Notes: generated by a model from the letters alone, not told the origin. A DNA stretch of 64,000 nucleotides from Tenacibaculum caenipelagi (GCF_004363005.1 NZ_SNYH01000005.1:124001-188000); one strand, 5' to 3'. Numbered from the stretch's first letter, positions 16,579 to 25,559 are shown. Program-made: numbers and translations.

Positions 16579-18711
16579 ATGAGGAACAAACTAAAAAAAG
16601 ACTTAGGATTATTTGATGTTTTTGCCATAAGTACTGGAGCTATGTTTAGTTCTGGTTTCTTTTTATTACCAGGAATCGCCTCACATTACACAGGTCCGTC
16701 TGTGTTTTTAGCGTATTTACTTGCAGGTGTATTAATACTACCCACCATGTTTAGCATTGCTGAAATATCAACAGCCCTACCGCGATCAGGAGGTGCCTAC
16801 TTTTTTTTAGATAGAAGCCTAGGTCCACTCATGGGAACCATTGGCGGACTAGGTACTTACTTCGCTTTAATGCTAAAAACGGCCTTTGCTATTATTGGTA
16901 TTGGTGCTTATGCCGCTATATTTTGGGAAGTTCCTACCAAGATAGTTGCTATCGTAGCCACTCTTTTTTTTATGGCGTTAAACTTAGTAGGTGCTAAAAA
17001 AACCTCCGCCTTTCAAAAGGTGTTTGTCATATTTCTATTAGTCATTTTAGTTGGTTTTATTGCGGACGGTCTTTTTTCCATATTCACCTCAGATACTATA
17101 ACTAACGAATCTATTAACAAACAGTTTACTCCTTTCTTTTCAAATGGATTTGGAGGGATGTTTACAACCATAGGTTTTGTTTTTGTTTCGTATTTAGGGC
17201 TTACCCAAATAGTAAGTGTTGCAGAAGAAATTAAAAAACCCGAAAGAAATATTCCTTTAGGAATGATACTCTCATTAGTCGTTACTGGATTAATTTATGG
17301 TTTAGGTGTTTTTATTATGGTAACTCTTATTGAGCCTACTGCCTTTGCTAACGAATTGGCACCAGCTGCTACAGCCGCAGAACAACTTTTTAAATGGTTA
17401 CCCGATAATGTAGGGGTACTATTAATGTCGGTAGCAGCACTTGCCGCTTTTGCTTCTACAGGGAATGCAGGACTATTATCTGCATCACGATACCCTTTTG
17501 CCATGGGACGCGATAAACTATTTCCTGCTATTCTAGCTAGAATTGGTAAAAAAGGAAGTCCTGTAGTGGCTATATTTTTAACCACAGCACTAATTATTGT
17601 ATTCATTCTAGTACTATCAGAAGAAGGTATTGTAAAGCTTGCGAGTACCTTCCAGTTATTAATTTTTATCTTTATTAACTTCTCTGTTATTGTTTTTAGA
17701 AAAAGTAAAATAGAATCATACGACCCAGGGTATTTATCTCCACTATATCCGTTTATGCAAGTTATCGGAATTACTATTTCCTTCATTCTTATTATTTATT
17801 TAGGATGGATGCCAATACTTTTTACCTCTGGTATTATTGTTATTGGTTTACTTTGGTATCATTTTTATTCCAAAGGAAAAGTAAAACGAGAAGGAGCAAT
17901 TTTTCATTGGTTTGCGCTTTTAGGGAGACATCAATACGATGAATTGGAAAATGAATTAATGACCATTTTAAAAGAAAAAGGACTTCGTGAAGGTGACCCT
18001 TTTGATGAAACCGTTATTAAATCGAAAATAAAAATAATAAAGGATACTACTAACTTTGATGAAATATTAAATAAGGTATCTGATTACTTTTGCAAAGAGT
18101 TAGACCTTAACAAAGAAGGAATACTACACAAATTTTTCCAGTCTATACCTGATGAGTCAGTCATAGCTTTACCTGGTATTTTAGTTTTTCATGCTAAGTT
18201 CAAGAATCTTTTGCATCCTTCCATGAAAATTGTTATTTCTAAAACCCCTATTAACGGAACACTTCCGTATGATGATTATGAATTTAAAAAACCAATTCAA
18301 ATCTGTGCTTTTCTTATCAATTCTGATGAAAACCCCAAGCAACAACTACGTATGTTATCAAGGCTTCTTGATATTTTAGAAAGAGAGCAAATTGTAAAAA
18401 CGTTGCTTAAAATGAATAGCCACAGAGAAATTAAAGAGTTTTTACTACAAAACGAGCGATTTGTAAGCATCAAATTACTAGAAGGAACCCCGCAAGACAT
18501 CATGATTGGGCAGCAGTTAAAAGATATTCAATTGCCAAAAGATGTTTTAGTAGCCTTGATTGAAAGAAATGATAAAACTTTTACCCCCAACGGTTCAACA
18601 GTTTTATTAACGGATGATGTACTCACCATACTTGGAGAAACTAAATCTATAGCAAAATTATACAAGGAATATATGAGTTATGAAATTGAAAAATTAGATA
18701 CTAAAACATAA
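16579..18711 (+). CDS. APC-family amino acid permease with EIIA-like and RCK_C-like cytoplasmic tail
   Basis: A 710-residue fusion. Residues 1-430 form a 12-span APC-superfamily transporter (FAISTGAMFSSGFFLLPG and SGGAYFFLDRSLG are TM1 and TM3 signatures). The cytoplasmic tail resembles a PTS EIIA type-2 fold (about 460-620, VIALPGILVFHAKFKN, CAFLINSDENPKQQLRMLSRLLDIL) and then a TrkA-C/RCK_C-like fold (about 630-705, DVLVALIERNDKTFTPNGS, LLTDDVLTILGE). Such tails are thought to gate transport by ligand or phosphorylation state. The EIIA active His is not clearly in the usual place, so this half may only sense. Substrate unknown. Confidence 0.83.
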   Translation: MRNKLKKDLGLFDVFAISTGAMFSSGFFLLPGIASHYTGPSVFLAYLLAGVLILPTMFSIAEISTALPRSGGAYFFLDRSLGPLMGTIGGLGTYFALMLKTAFAIIGIGAYAAIFWEVPTKIVAIVATLFFMALNLVGAKKTSAFQKVFVIFLLVILVGFIADGLFSIFTSDTITNESINKQFTPFFSNGFGGMFTTIGFVFVSYLGLTQIVSVAEEIKKPERNIPLGMILSLVVTGLIYGLGVFIMVTLIEPTAFANELAPAATAAEQLFKWLPDNVGVLLMSVAALAAFASTGNAGLLSASRYPFAMGRDKLFPAILARIGKKGSPVVAIFLTTALIIVFILVLSEEGIVKLASTFQLLIFIFINFSVIVFRKSKIESYDPGYLSPLYPFMQVIGITISFILIIYLGWMPILFTSGIIVIGLLWYHFYSKGKVKREGAIFHWFALLGRHQYDELENELMTILKEKGLREGDPFDETVIKSKIKIIKDTTNFDEILNKVSDYFCKELDLNKEGILHKFFQSIPDESVIALPGILVFHAKFKNLLHPSMKIVISKTPINGTLPYDDYEFKKPIQICAFLINSDENPKQQLRMLSRLLDILEREQIVKTLLKMNSHREIKEFLLQNERFVSIKLLEGTPQDIMIGQQLKDIQLPKDVLVALIERNDKTFTPNGSTVLLTDDVLTILGETKSIAKLYKEYMSYEIEKLDTKT

Positions 18712-18823
18712 TTTGCCAAATTCACTCAAAATGAATACCACTTTTCTTAGCCTAAAAATAGTAACTTTAACCCCGTAAAGAATAACTTATAAAAAGCTTT
18801 AAGCAACGTTAAATTCAAAGTAG

Positions 18824-18964
18824 ATGGATAAATGTATTTTTTGCGACATCATAAACAACGAATCATCGAACCACAAAATATGGAAAAATAAAGAGCAGGT
18901 GGCATTTTCATCAATATTCCCAAATACAGAAGAATCTACTGTTCTCAACAACAACTATAAGTAG
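18824..18964 (+). pseudogene. Truncated HIT-family hydrolase remnant
   Basis: A 46-codon frame reads MDKCIFCDIINNE, then HKIWKN, VAFSSIFPNTEESTV and stops. This is the N-terminal zinc-site and first strands of a HIT (histidine triad) protein, in which CxFCxIIN and IFPNTxGHTLVIPKxHY are conserved. The frame ends in an asparagine run and a stop just where the VIPK-HY segment should follow, and the catalytic HxHxHxx triad is absent both here and downstream, where an AraC gene begins. So the 3' two thirds are lost. It may still be translated as a short peptide. Confidence 0.7.
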
Positions 18965-18997
18965 TTGCATATTCTCACCTATTCTGAAAAAGAAAAC

Positions 18998-19747
18998 ATG
19001 TTTCAATTTGATAAAAATTTTGGTCTTTTTGTTGGTGATTTAACCACTAACGAATTTCACAAGCACTACGCTTTACAGATAAGTGTTTCTAAAGAATCTA
19101 GTATGAATTTGACCTTAAAAAATGAAACAGAAAAATCAGGAGACTCATTTTTTATTTCATCAAGAATTGAACACAAACTCCTAAGTCCAAAAACTCAACT
19201 AACCATTCTAATCAATCCTTTAAGTTCTTTAGGGCACCAACTTTATATAAATTATGGAAAGTTGAAAGTTTCAACACTTGAAACTGGTTTTAAAAATAAG
19301 TTGGTTGGTATCCTTTCCAAATTCAATACCTCCGAAATTAATTTTAAAGAGCTTTGTGCATTAGTTACCGATGTTTTAAATGAATACCAATGTTCTTGTA
19401 AAATTGAAAACCACTCAAAAGACGATAGAATTATAAAAGCTTTGGAGTTTTTTGATGGTAATTTCGAAAAAGTATACAGTTTAGAGGAGGTTGCTGAAAT
19501 CTGTTGTTTATCCCCTTCTCGTTTCCTTCATCTATTTAAAGAAAAAACAGGACTCAATTTTAGAAGGTATCAACTTTGGAATAAAATGATAAAATCTTTA
19601 CCATATTTATCTGTAAACTCTATTACCGACACTGCCCACATGTTTGGGTTTACTGACAGTTCTCATTACACAAGAACATTTAAAGAAACATTTGGACTAA
19701 CCCCTAAATTTATGGTTCAAAAGAATAGCCAGTTTATACAAGTTTAA
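18998..19747 (+). CDS. AraC-family transcriptional regulator
   Basis: About 249 residues: an N-terminal cupin-like sensing part (MFQFDKNFGLFVGDL, HKHYALQISVS) and a C-terminal double HTH (SLEEVAEICCLSPSRFLHLFKEKTG as two helices, then ITDTAHMFGFTDSSHYTRTFKETFG). I use ATG 18998; the longer TTG frame begins right after the HIT remnant and adds residues that do not look like the family. The gene is followed by a transglutaminase-like gene after 57 bases. Targets and ligand unknown. Confidence 0.85.
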   Translation: MFQFDKNFGLFVGDLTTNEFHKHYALQISVSKESSMNLTLKNETEKSGDSFFISSRIEHKLLSPKTQLTILINPLSSLGHQLYINYGKLKVSTLETGFKNKLVGILSKFNTSEINFKELCALVTDVLNEYQCSCKIENHSKDDRIIKALEFFDGNFEKVYSLEEVAEICCLSPSRFLHLFKEKTGLNFRRYQLWNKMIKSLPYLSVNSITDTAHMFGFTDSSHYTRTFKETFGLTPKFMVQKNSQFIQV

Positions 19748-19804
19748 GTTTGCTCCTCTTACCAACTTTGCATTGTAATTAAATAACAAGCAAACTAAAA
19801 AAGT

Positions 19805-20506
19805 ATGGATAATTATTTAAAGGAAACTAAAATTTTAAACTACTCTGACAATTCCATCCAAAAACTAATAAATGACCGTAATTGGAAACAATTAGATACC
19901 ATAGAAAGAGTCAAAGCTATTTACAACTATGTTAGAGATGAAATAAAATTTGGATACAATATATCTGATGATATCCCTGCAACCGAAGTTTTGAAAGATG
20001 GATACGGGCAATGTAACACGAAAGCTACCTTATTAATGGCACTTTTAAGAGCTACAGGAATCCCTAATAGAATTCACGGATTTACTATTGACAAAGCACT
20101 ACAAAAAGGAGCTATTAGTGGAATTTGGTATACAATATCTCCTCAAAACATTTTACATAGCTGGGTAGAAATTTATATAAATGATACATGGTATTTTTTG
20201 GAAGGTGTTATTCTTGACAAGGAATATTTGAAAAGACTTCAAGAAAAGAACAAAGACTGCAAAACTACATTTTGTGGTTATGGAGCCTATACCGATAACT
20301 TTGAAAATCCACCTATTGAATGGAATTTAAATAATACATTTATACAAGACAAAGGGATAAACCAAGATTTCGGACTCTTTGACACGCCTGATGAATTTTA
20401 CGCTAAACACCAACAAAAGCTAGGCGCTTTTAAAAAGTTTATTTTCCGTAATATTGTTAGACAAAGTATGAACAAGAATGTTAATAAGATAAGAAACAAT
20501 AAGTAA
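19805..20506 (+). CDS. Transglutaminase-like (cysteine protease fold) domain protein
   Basis: A 233-residue cytoplasmic protein with the transglutaminase-like core: Cys70 in DGYGQCNTKATLLMALLRA, His118 in NILHSWVEI, and an acidic third position at Glu133 or Asp138 in WYFLEGVILD. The segment VLKDGYGQCNTKA is the hallmark of bacterial members, which include proteases, peptide cyclases and amide hydrolases. No signal peptide is seen. It is downstream of an AraC regulator in the same direction. Actual substrate unknown. Confidence 0.8.
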   Translation: MDNYLKETKILNYSDNSIQKLINDRNWKQLDTIERVKAIYNYVRDEIKFGYNISDDIPATEVLKDGYGQCNTKATLLMALLRATGIPNRIHGFTIDKALQKGAISGIWYTISPQNILHSWVEIYINDTWYFLEGVILDKEYLKRLQEKNKDCKTTFCGYGAYTDNFENPPIEWNLNNTFIQDKGINQDFGLFDTPDEFYAKHQQKLGAFKKFIFRNIVRQSMNKNVNKIRNNK

Positions 20507-20624
20507 AATGTATCCTGAGTACTTATCCTTAAAAACTTCCATACTACATTCTAAAATGAACTATGCTATAAAAGTGTCATTTACTTTTACACTCCAATAA
20601 TCAACAATTAATTTAAAAGTAACT

Positions 20625-21095
20625 ATGAACGCTATCAAAATTATACTATTAAACTTTTCAGAAACAAGAAGAAGAAGTATCAAGTTATGGGAAAACATTC
20701 CATACGAGTTTTTAAATTGGAAACCAGATCAAAAAGCTTTCTCCATTATTGAAATGATACGACACACTCTTGAAGGTGAGCATTTATTTCATACGATTAT
20801 TAAAAACAGAGGTGATTTAGGTAATTATGTATCTCCTTGGGAAAATTTAGCGTACTCAGATTTAAAAAATGAGCTTAATTTTGCTGAAAAATATCGAAAC
20901 AGTTTTATGGATATGATAAAAACACTTGATGAAACTGATTTAGAGAGCATACGAATAGAACGAAAAGAAGTGGGACAAAGTAAAAAGCTAGGAGATTATT
21001 TAAACAGAATTGCTTATCATGAATCAGTTCATACAGGACAAATGTTAGGTTATTTAAGAACACTAGGAGTAAAACGAGCCCAAATATGGGATTAG
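20625..21095 (+). CDS. DinB-family four-helix metal-binding protein
   Basis: A 156-residue DinB/YfiT-like protein. The metal-site histidines are visible as His47 (EMIRHTLEGE) and His132 with His136 (YHESVHTGQMLGYLR). The domain spans the full length as four helices. DinB relatives act as metal-dependent thiol transferases (bacillithiol or similar) or are stress-induced with unknown activity. It stands alone between a transglutaminase-like gene and a regulator. Confidence 0.85.
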   Translation: MNAIKIILLNFSETRRRSIKLWENIPYEFLNWKPDQKAFSIIEMIRHTLEGEHLFHTIIKNRGDLGNYVSPWENLAYSDLKNELNFAEKYRNSFMDMIKTLDETDLESIRIERKEVGQSKKLGDYLNRIAYHESVHTGQMLGYLRTLGVKRAQIWD

Positions 21096-21114
21096 AAAAC
21101 TATAAAAAGTTACT

Positions 21115-21807
21115 ATCATCGAAGAATTAGAAAATCAGTTTAGTAAAATCGCTGCTATTTTAGGAGATAAATCTCGCTCTATCATCTTATGGAATTTATT
21201 AGATGGTAGAGCATATACCGCTACAGAATTGGCTGCAAGCGCCAATATTTCTTTACAGTCGGCAAGTAATCATTTAAAAAAAATGACTTCAGCTAATCTT
21301 TTAACTGTAGAAAAACAAGGAAGACATCGATACTTTAAACTTGCCAACAATGAAGTAGCTCAGGTAATAGAATCCATGGCTAGTTTAATTTCTGTAGACA
21401 AAGACTACAAAAAAATTAAATCTCCTCAATTAAACGATTTTACGTATGCCAGAACTTGCTATGACCATTTAGCAGGTAAACTTGGGGTTAAATTAACAAC
21501 GTCTTTATTAGACAACGAGATAATTAAAATCTCAGGAAAAGATTACAAGGTTACTGAATCAGGACAAGAATGGTTTCAAAAAATCGGAGTAGACATCCAT
21601 ACTATCCAACAGAAAAAACGCTCTTTTGCTCACCAATGTTTAGATTGGAGTGAAAGGAAACACCATATTGCTGGAGCATTGGGTGCTTCACTTCTTCAAC
21701 TCATGATTGAAAAAGACTGGATTCGTAAAAAAGCCAATTCTAGAGAAGTATTTATTACGTCGGCTGGAAAAATAGAGCTAAAAAATAGATTGAATTTAGA
21801 AATATAA
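21115..21807 (+). CDS. ArsR-family winged-helix regulator, canonical start codon missing
   Basis: The protein reads EELENQFSKIAAILGDKSRS, IILWNLLDGRAYTATELAASA, NISLQSASNHLKKM: a complete ArsR-type winged helix with a C-terminal extension of about 120 residues (RTCYDHLAGKLGVKL is typical of this long subgroup). The frame is open from 21106, after a TAA at 21103, but contains no ATG or GTG, and the first TTG (21229) would remove helices 1 and 2. A start at ATC 21115/21118 or ATT 21157 is possible; the ATAAAAAGTT context also fits a lost ATG. Start is therefore uncertain and the gene may be decaying. Confidence 0.65.
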   Translation: MIEELENQFSKIAAILGDKSRSIILWNLLDGRAYTATELAASANISLQSASNHLKKMTSANLLTVEKQGRHRYFKLANNEVAQVIESMASLISVDKDYKKIKSPQLNDFTYARTCYDHLAGKLGVKLTTSLLDNEIIKISGKDYKVTESGQEWFQKIGVDIHTIQQKKRSFAHQCLDWSERKHHIAGALGASLLQLMIEKDWIRKKANSREVFITSAGKIELKNRLNLEI

Positions 21808-21896
21808 AACTACTTTAAACCTACTCTTTATCAAACAACAAACATGTTAACGATCATCTTCTTTACAAATTAAGCAAGATATTACAGAATTATATT

Positions 21897-21922
21897 ATTT
21901 GATTTTCATAATTTTATCAAAT
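21897..21922 (+). promoter_or_regulatory. Candidate AraC operator, autoregulatory
   Basis: The 17-mer TTTGATTTTCATAATTT (21898-21914) recurs with one mismatch at 22834. Here it lies within the inverted repeat ATTTGAT (21897-21903) and ATCAAAT (21916-21922), and reaches into the start codon of the AraC gene at 21921. Position suits repression by its own product. Confidence 0.55.
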
Positions 21923-22826
21923 GAAATTAAAAGAAACAATAGACGACTTTTACGCGCAACACAATCAAAATAATAAAACTAGAGGTCAGTTCAATATATA
22001 CAAACGTGAAGAATTTGCTTGTGATTCAACTTCACTTCCTACAAACAGAAGAGATTTTTACAAAATCTCGTTAATCTTAAATGGTGAAGGCACTATCTCT
22101 TCTGCCGGAAAATCTATAAACATAAAAGGCAATACTATAACTTTTATGAATCCTTTAATTCCGTATTCTTGGGAGCCTACATCCACAAACCAAACAGGTT
22201 ATTTTTGCCTTTTTACTGAAGATTTTGTAACCCAAAACCTCAAAAGTGAAAGCCTTTCACAATCCCCTTTATTTAAAGTGGGTGGGAATTTTGTTTTTTG
22301 CCCAGATGAAAAAAGTATAAATCTATTAGTCGGAATTTTTGAAAGCATATTTAGAGAAATACAGTCCGATTACCCCAATAAATATGATTTGATACGTAGT
22401 TATGTTCAAATTATTATGCACGAAGCATTAAGAATGCAACCTCCAGAAACTTTCTATAAACCAACTAACGCTTCTGAAAGAATTTGCTCTTTGTTTATAC
22501 AATTATTGGAAAGGCAGTTTCCTATTGATTCTCCTAATCAAATTATCAAATTAAAAAACGCCAACGAATTTGCAACCCAACTTAATGTTCATACAAATCA
22601 TCTTAACCGATCATTAAAAAATATTACCGGAAAAACTACAAGTCAATGGATTTCTGAACGAACGGTTAAAGAAGCAAAAGCACTTTTGCTGAATAGCGAT
22701 TGGGATATTGCTGAAATAGGCTATTCTTTAGGTTTTGAGCATCCTTCAAACTTTAATATTTTTTTCAAAAATCAAACAGGAAACACTCCTAACACTTTCC
22801 GTAAACAAGAGGTTTCTTTTTCATAA
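21921..22826 (+). CDS. AraC-family transcriptional regulator
   Basis: A 301-residue regulator with an N-terminal cupin-type domain (KISLILNGEGTISSAGKSI, NPLIPYSWEP, about residues 45-90) and a C-terminal AraC HTH pair (about 200-297: EFATQLNVHTNHLNRSLKNITG and DIAEIGYSLGFEHPSNFNIFFKNQTG). Such regulators commonly switch on an adjacent oxidoreductase in response to a small molecule. The same 17-bp motif occurs before this gene and before the quinone-oxidoreductase gene 69 bases downstream, linking the two as regulator and target. Confidence 0.87.
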   Translation: MKLKETIDDFYAQHNQNNKTRGQFNIYKREEFACDSTSLPTNRRDFYKISLILNGEGTISSAGKSINIKGNTITFMNPLIPYSWEPTSTNQTGYFCLFTEDFVTQNLKSESLSQSPLFKVGGNFVFCPDEKSINLLVGIFESIFREIQSDYPNKYDLIRSYVQIIMHEALRMQPPETFYKPTNASERICSLFIQLLERQFPIDSPNQIIKLKNANEFATQLNVHTNHLNRSLKNITGKTTSQWISERTVKEAKALLLNSDWDIAEIGYSLGFEHPSNFNIFFKNQTGNTPNTFRKQEVSFS

Positions 22827-22833
22827 TACATAG

Positions 22834-22876
22834 TTTGATTCTCATAATTTAGACCAAAATCAAGATTCTAATTTTG
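22834..22876 (+). promoter_or_regulatory. AraC operator plus -7 box of the oxidoreductase gene
   Basis: TTTGATTCTCATAATTT at 22834-22850 differs by one base from the site before the AraC gene. The exact -7 box TAATTTTG lies at 22869-22876, so the site falls just upstream of -33, where an activator would contact polymerase. The -7 box includes the TTG at 22874, so the real start must be ATG 22895. Confidence 0.55.
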
Positions 22877-22894
22877 CTTCATAAAACAAAAGAT

Positions 22895-23902
22895 ATGAAA
22901 GCAATACAATTAGAACAGTTTGGTATAGACCATTTAGAATTAGTAAACATCCCTTTACCAACCATAAATGAAAACGAAGTGCTGGTAAAAACCTCAGCAG
23001 TTTCACTTCAGTATTTAGATTTGATAATGGTAGAAGGAAACATAATGCCTAACTTAAATTTTCCTCATATACCTGTTTCAGAAGGTATGGGAATCGTTGA
23101 AGAAGTTGGAAAGAATGTAACTCGTTGGAAAAAAGGAGACCGCGTACTTATTCCTTTTATTCCGAGATGGGAATCTGGGAAAATGACATCCTACAATAAT
23201 GAACTTCGTACTGGAATGCAGTTACCAGGAACACTATCTGAATTTACAGTTCAACCAGAAAACACTTTAGTTTCTGCCCCTCGAAACCTTACCGACGAAG
23301 AATCTGCATCACTCTCTGTAGCAGGACTTACTGCTTGGTCTAATTTAGTATCATTAGCAAACATCAAAGCAGGACAAACAATTTTAATTCAAGGTAGCGG
23401 AGGAGTTTCGTTATTTGCTCTGCAAATTGCTAAAGCCTTTGGACTTAAAGTCATCGCCACCACAGGTAGTAAAGAAAAAGAAGCTAAGTTAAAAGCTTTA
23501 GGGGCTGATGAAGTTATCAACTACAATGAAATAAAAGAATGGAGCAGCGAGGTAATACGATTAAATGATGGAATCGGAGTTGATCTTACTTTAGATGTCG
23601 CAGGCAATCAAACTATTAAACAAAGTATTCTTTCTTGTAAAGAAAATGCTTATGTAGGTTTAGTAGGCTTTATGTCGGGAGGTGAAGCAAGCATCGATAT
23701 TTTCCCTTTGATTATGAATTACATAAGACTTCAAGGGTATTCAGTTGGTAATGCACAAGAATTAACCGAATTGGTACACGCAATTGAGAAAAACAACCTA
23801 AAACCTGTGATTGATAGCGTTTTCCCTATAGAAAAAACTAAAGAAGCCTTCTTAAAATTAAAATCAGGGAAATCTTTCGGGAAAATTATCATCAAATTCT
23901 AA
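22895..23902 (+). CDS. Zinc-independent quinone oxidoreductase/alcohol dehydrogenase (MDR family)
   Basis: About 335 residues of the medium-chain dehydrogenase/reductase superfamily: an N-terminal GroES-like part (MKAIQLEQFGIDHLELVNIPLP, EGMGIVEEVGKNVTRWKKGDRV) and a Rossmann part with ILIQGSGGVSLFALQIAKAFG and ADEVINY. The structural-zinc cysteine cluster is absent, pointing to the quinone oxidoreductase side of the family. It is followed after 3 bases by the propeller-decarboxylase fusion gene, so the two are likely one operon under the AraC regulator. Confidence 0.88.
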   Translation: MKAIQLEQFGIDHLELVNIPLPTINENEVLVKTSAVSLQYLDLIMVEGNIMPNLNFPHIPVSEGMGIVEEVGKNVTRWKKGDRVLIPFIPRWESGKMTSYNNELRTGMQLPGTLSEFTVQPENTLVSAPRNLTDEESASLSVAGLTAWSNLVSLANIKAGQTILIQGSGGVSLFALQIAKAFGLKVIATTGSKEKEAKLKALGADEVINYNEIKEWSSEVIRLNDGIGVDLTLDVAGNQTIKQSILSCKENAYVGLVGFMSGGEASIDIFPLIMNYIRLQGYSVGNAQELTELVHAIEKNNLKPVIDSVFPIEKTKEAFLKLKSGKSFGKIIIKF

Positions 23903-23905
23903 AAA

Positions 23906-25486
23906 ATGAAAGTAAAACATATTATTACCCTTACCTTCTTACTACTCTGGAAGGTAAGCTTTTCACAACAAATAACTAATGGCTTTTCAATGCCTGAAAG
24001 TATAATTTCTAATGGTAAACGATTTTTTGTTTCCAATCAGGGTCAAGATTTTATCAAAAAAGATGCTGATGGTTTTATCAGTGAAATTTCAGCAGAGGGT
24101 ACAATTTTAACTAAAAAGTTTCTCCCATTAAAAGGTGTATTAAATGCACCAAAAGGAATGACTATTGTAAATAACGTACTCTTTGTTGCTGATTTGGAGA
24201 GAATTGTTGGTTTTAATATAAACAATAGAAAAACTGTTTTTGAACTTACAATTCCTGAAGCAAAGCTCTTAAACGACATCTGTCAATTGGAAAACGGTTT
24301 TATAGCAGTAACAGAAACCCTTTCTGGTAATATTTATAAAATAGACATCACTAAAAAGACATATGCTATCATTGGAAATATTCCTACGGTTAATGGTATA
24401 ACATACAACCAAAAAACAAAAGAGTTATTAGTATGTAGTAATGGTAAAAATTATGGAGATGGCAATGTTTATTTGAAATCTGAAAATTCAGAATTTAAAA
24501 AACTTCCTAACATTAGCAATGGCTTTTTCGATGGTATCGAATGGATAGACAATGATCACTTATTAATCTCTGACTGGATAACTTTTCCAACAAATGGTTC
24601 TGGAAAACTTTGGATTTATGACCTTAAAAATCAACAAGCCGAGTTCAAATTCACAGGAGAAAGTATTGCAGATATCTATTACGACCAAAAAAGTTCAAGT
24701 ATATATATGCCTCAAATGTTTCATAACCGTGTACTAATTTCTGATTGGAAACAATTAAACAAAAAACAACAAGGTGTCAACAACCTGTACAACTATGGTA
24801 TTATTGACGGCTTTGTTGGCGGACTTTATCGCGGTACGCTTCCTATTAAAAATTTAAAACTAAAAGGAGATTTTGGAATAGGAGCTCCAGATATGTTAAA
24901 TGGTGAGATGACTTTAATTAACGGAAAAGCTTACCAAACAAAGTCAACAGGAGAAACAACAGAACTTGATAATAGTCACCTAACATCATTTGCCTCTGTT
25001 ACATTCTTCAAGTCTGACACTTCTTTTATTCAAACTTCATTAACTGATAAAAATAATTTATTAAGTACTATTAAAAATGTGCTGCCGAGTTCAAATAAAA
25101 TGTATGCCATAAAAATTTCAGGCACGTTTGATTATATGAAAACTAGAGCCTTTTCTCCTGTTGAAAAAGAACCTTTTCCAAAATTGACAAACATGCTCAA
25201 TCAACAACATTTTTTTGAATATAAAAACACCGAGGGGACATTGGTTGGTTTTCTATTACCTAATTATTTAGACGGTATCAATGTTAGTGGTTTTCATTTT
25301 CACTTTCTATCTAAAAATACGAAACAAGGCGGACATACTTTAGATTTTAAAGGAAATAACCTTAAAATTGAAATTGCTGTTTTAAAAACCTTCGAAATGG
25401 ATACTCCAAACAATTCTGATTTTCAAAATTTTGAATTCCAAAAAAGTGAGAAAGCAGAACTAAAAATAGTTGAACATGGTAAATAA
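23906..25486 (+). CDS. Secreted fusion: SMP-30/NHL-like beta-propeller and alpha-acetolactate decarboxylase
   Basis: A 526-residue two-domain protein. A signal peptide (residues 1-20, ending FSQ) is followed by a propeller-like part (about 22-290) with repeated blade strands (KGMTIVNNVLFVADLERIVG, GNIYKIDITKKTY, GSGKLWIYDL). The second part (about 293-525) matches acetolactate decarboxylase: GVNNLYNYGIIDGFVGGLY, GDFGIGAPDMLNGEMTLING, the Arg in TRAFSPVEKEPFP, and the metal site GFHFHF...GGH with His464, His466 and His477. The known enzyme turns acetolactate into acetoin in the cytoplasm; a signal peptide implies an exported enzyme here. It follows an MDR oxidoreductase by 3 bases. Confidence 0.83.
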   Translation: MKVKHIITLTFLLLWKVSFSQQITNGFSMPESIISNGKRFFVSNQGQDFIKKDADGFISEISAEGTILTKKFLPLKGVLNAPKGMTIVNNVLFVADLERIVGFNINNRKTVFELTIPEAKLLNDICQLENGFIAVTETLSGNIYKIDITKKTYAIIGNIPTVNGITYNQKTKELLVCSNGKNYGDGNVYLKSENSEFKKLPNISNGFFDGIEWIDNDHLLISDWITFPTNGSGKLWIYDLKNQQAEFKFTGESIADIYYDQKSSSIYMPQMFHNRVLISDWKQLNKKQQGVNNLYNYGIIDGFVGGLYRGTLPIKNLKLKGDFGIGAPDMLNGEMTLINGKAYQTKSTGETTELDNSHLTSFASVTFFKSDTSFIQTSLTDKNNLLSTIKNVLPSSNKMYAIKISGTFDYMKTRAFSPVEKEPFPKLTNMLNQQHFFEYKNTEGTLVGFLLPNYLDGINVSGFHFHFLSKNTKQGGHTLDFKGNNLKIEIAVLKTFEMDTPNNSDFQNFEFQKSEKAELKIVEHGK

Positions 25487-25520
25487 CACACCAAAAACTC
25501 TTTATTAATAGTCATTTATA

Positions 25521-25559
25521 AATACAGTTTTGATACCTAATCAAAACTGTATTTATTTT
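25521..25559 (+). terminator. Rho-independent terminator after the fusion gene
   Basis: A perfect 14-bp stem, AATACAGTTTTGAT (25521-25534) and its complement (25540-25553), with a 5-base loop and a T-rich tail. The following DNA up to 25765 has no gene I can support. Confidence 0.85.

Noticed and set aside
17295-17786. 163-codon minus-strand frame
   Set aside because: Shadow frame of the APC permease membrane segments.
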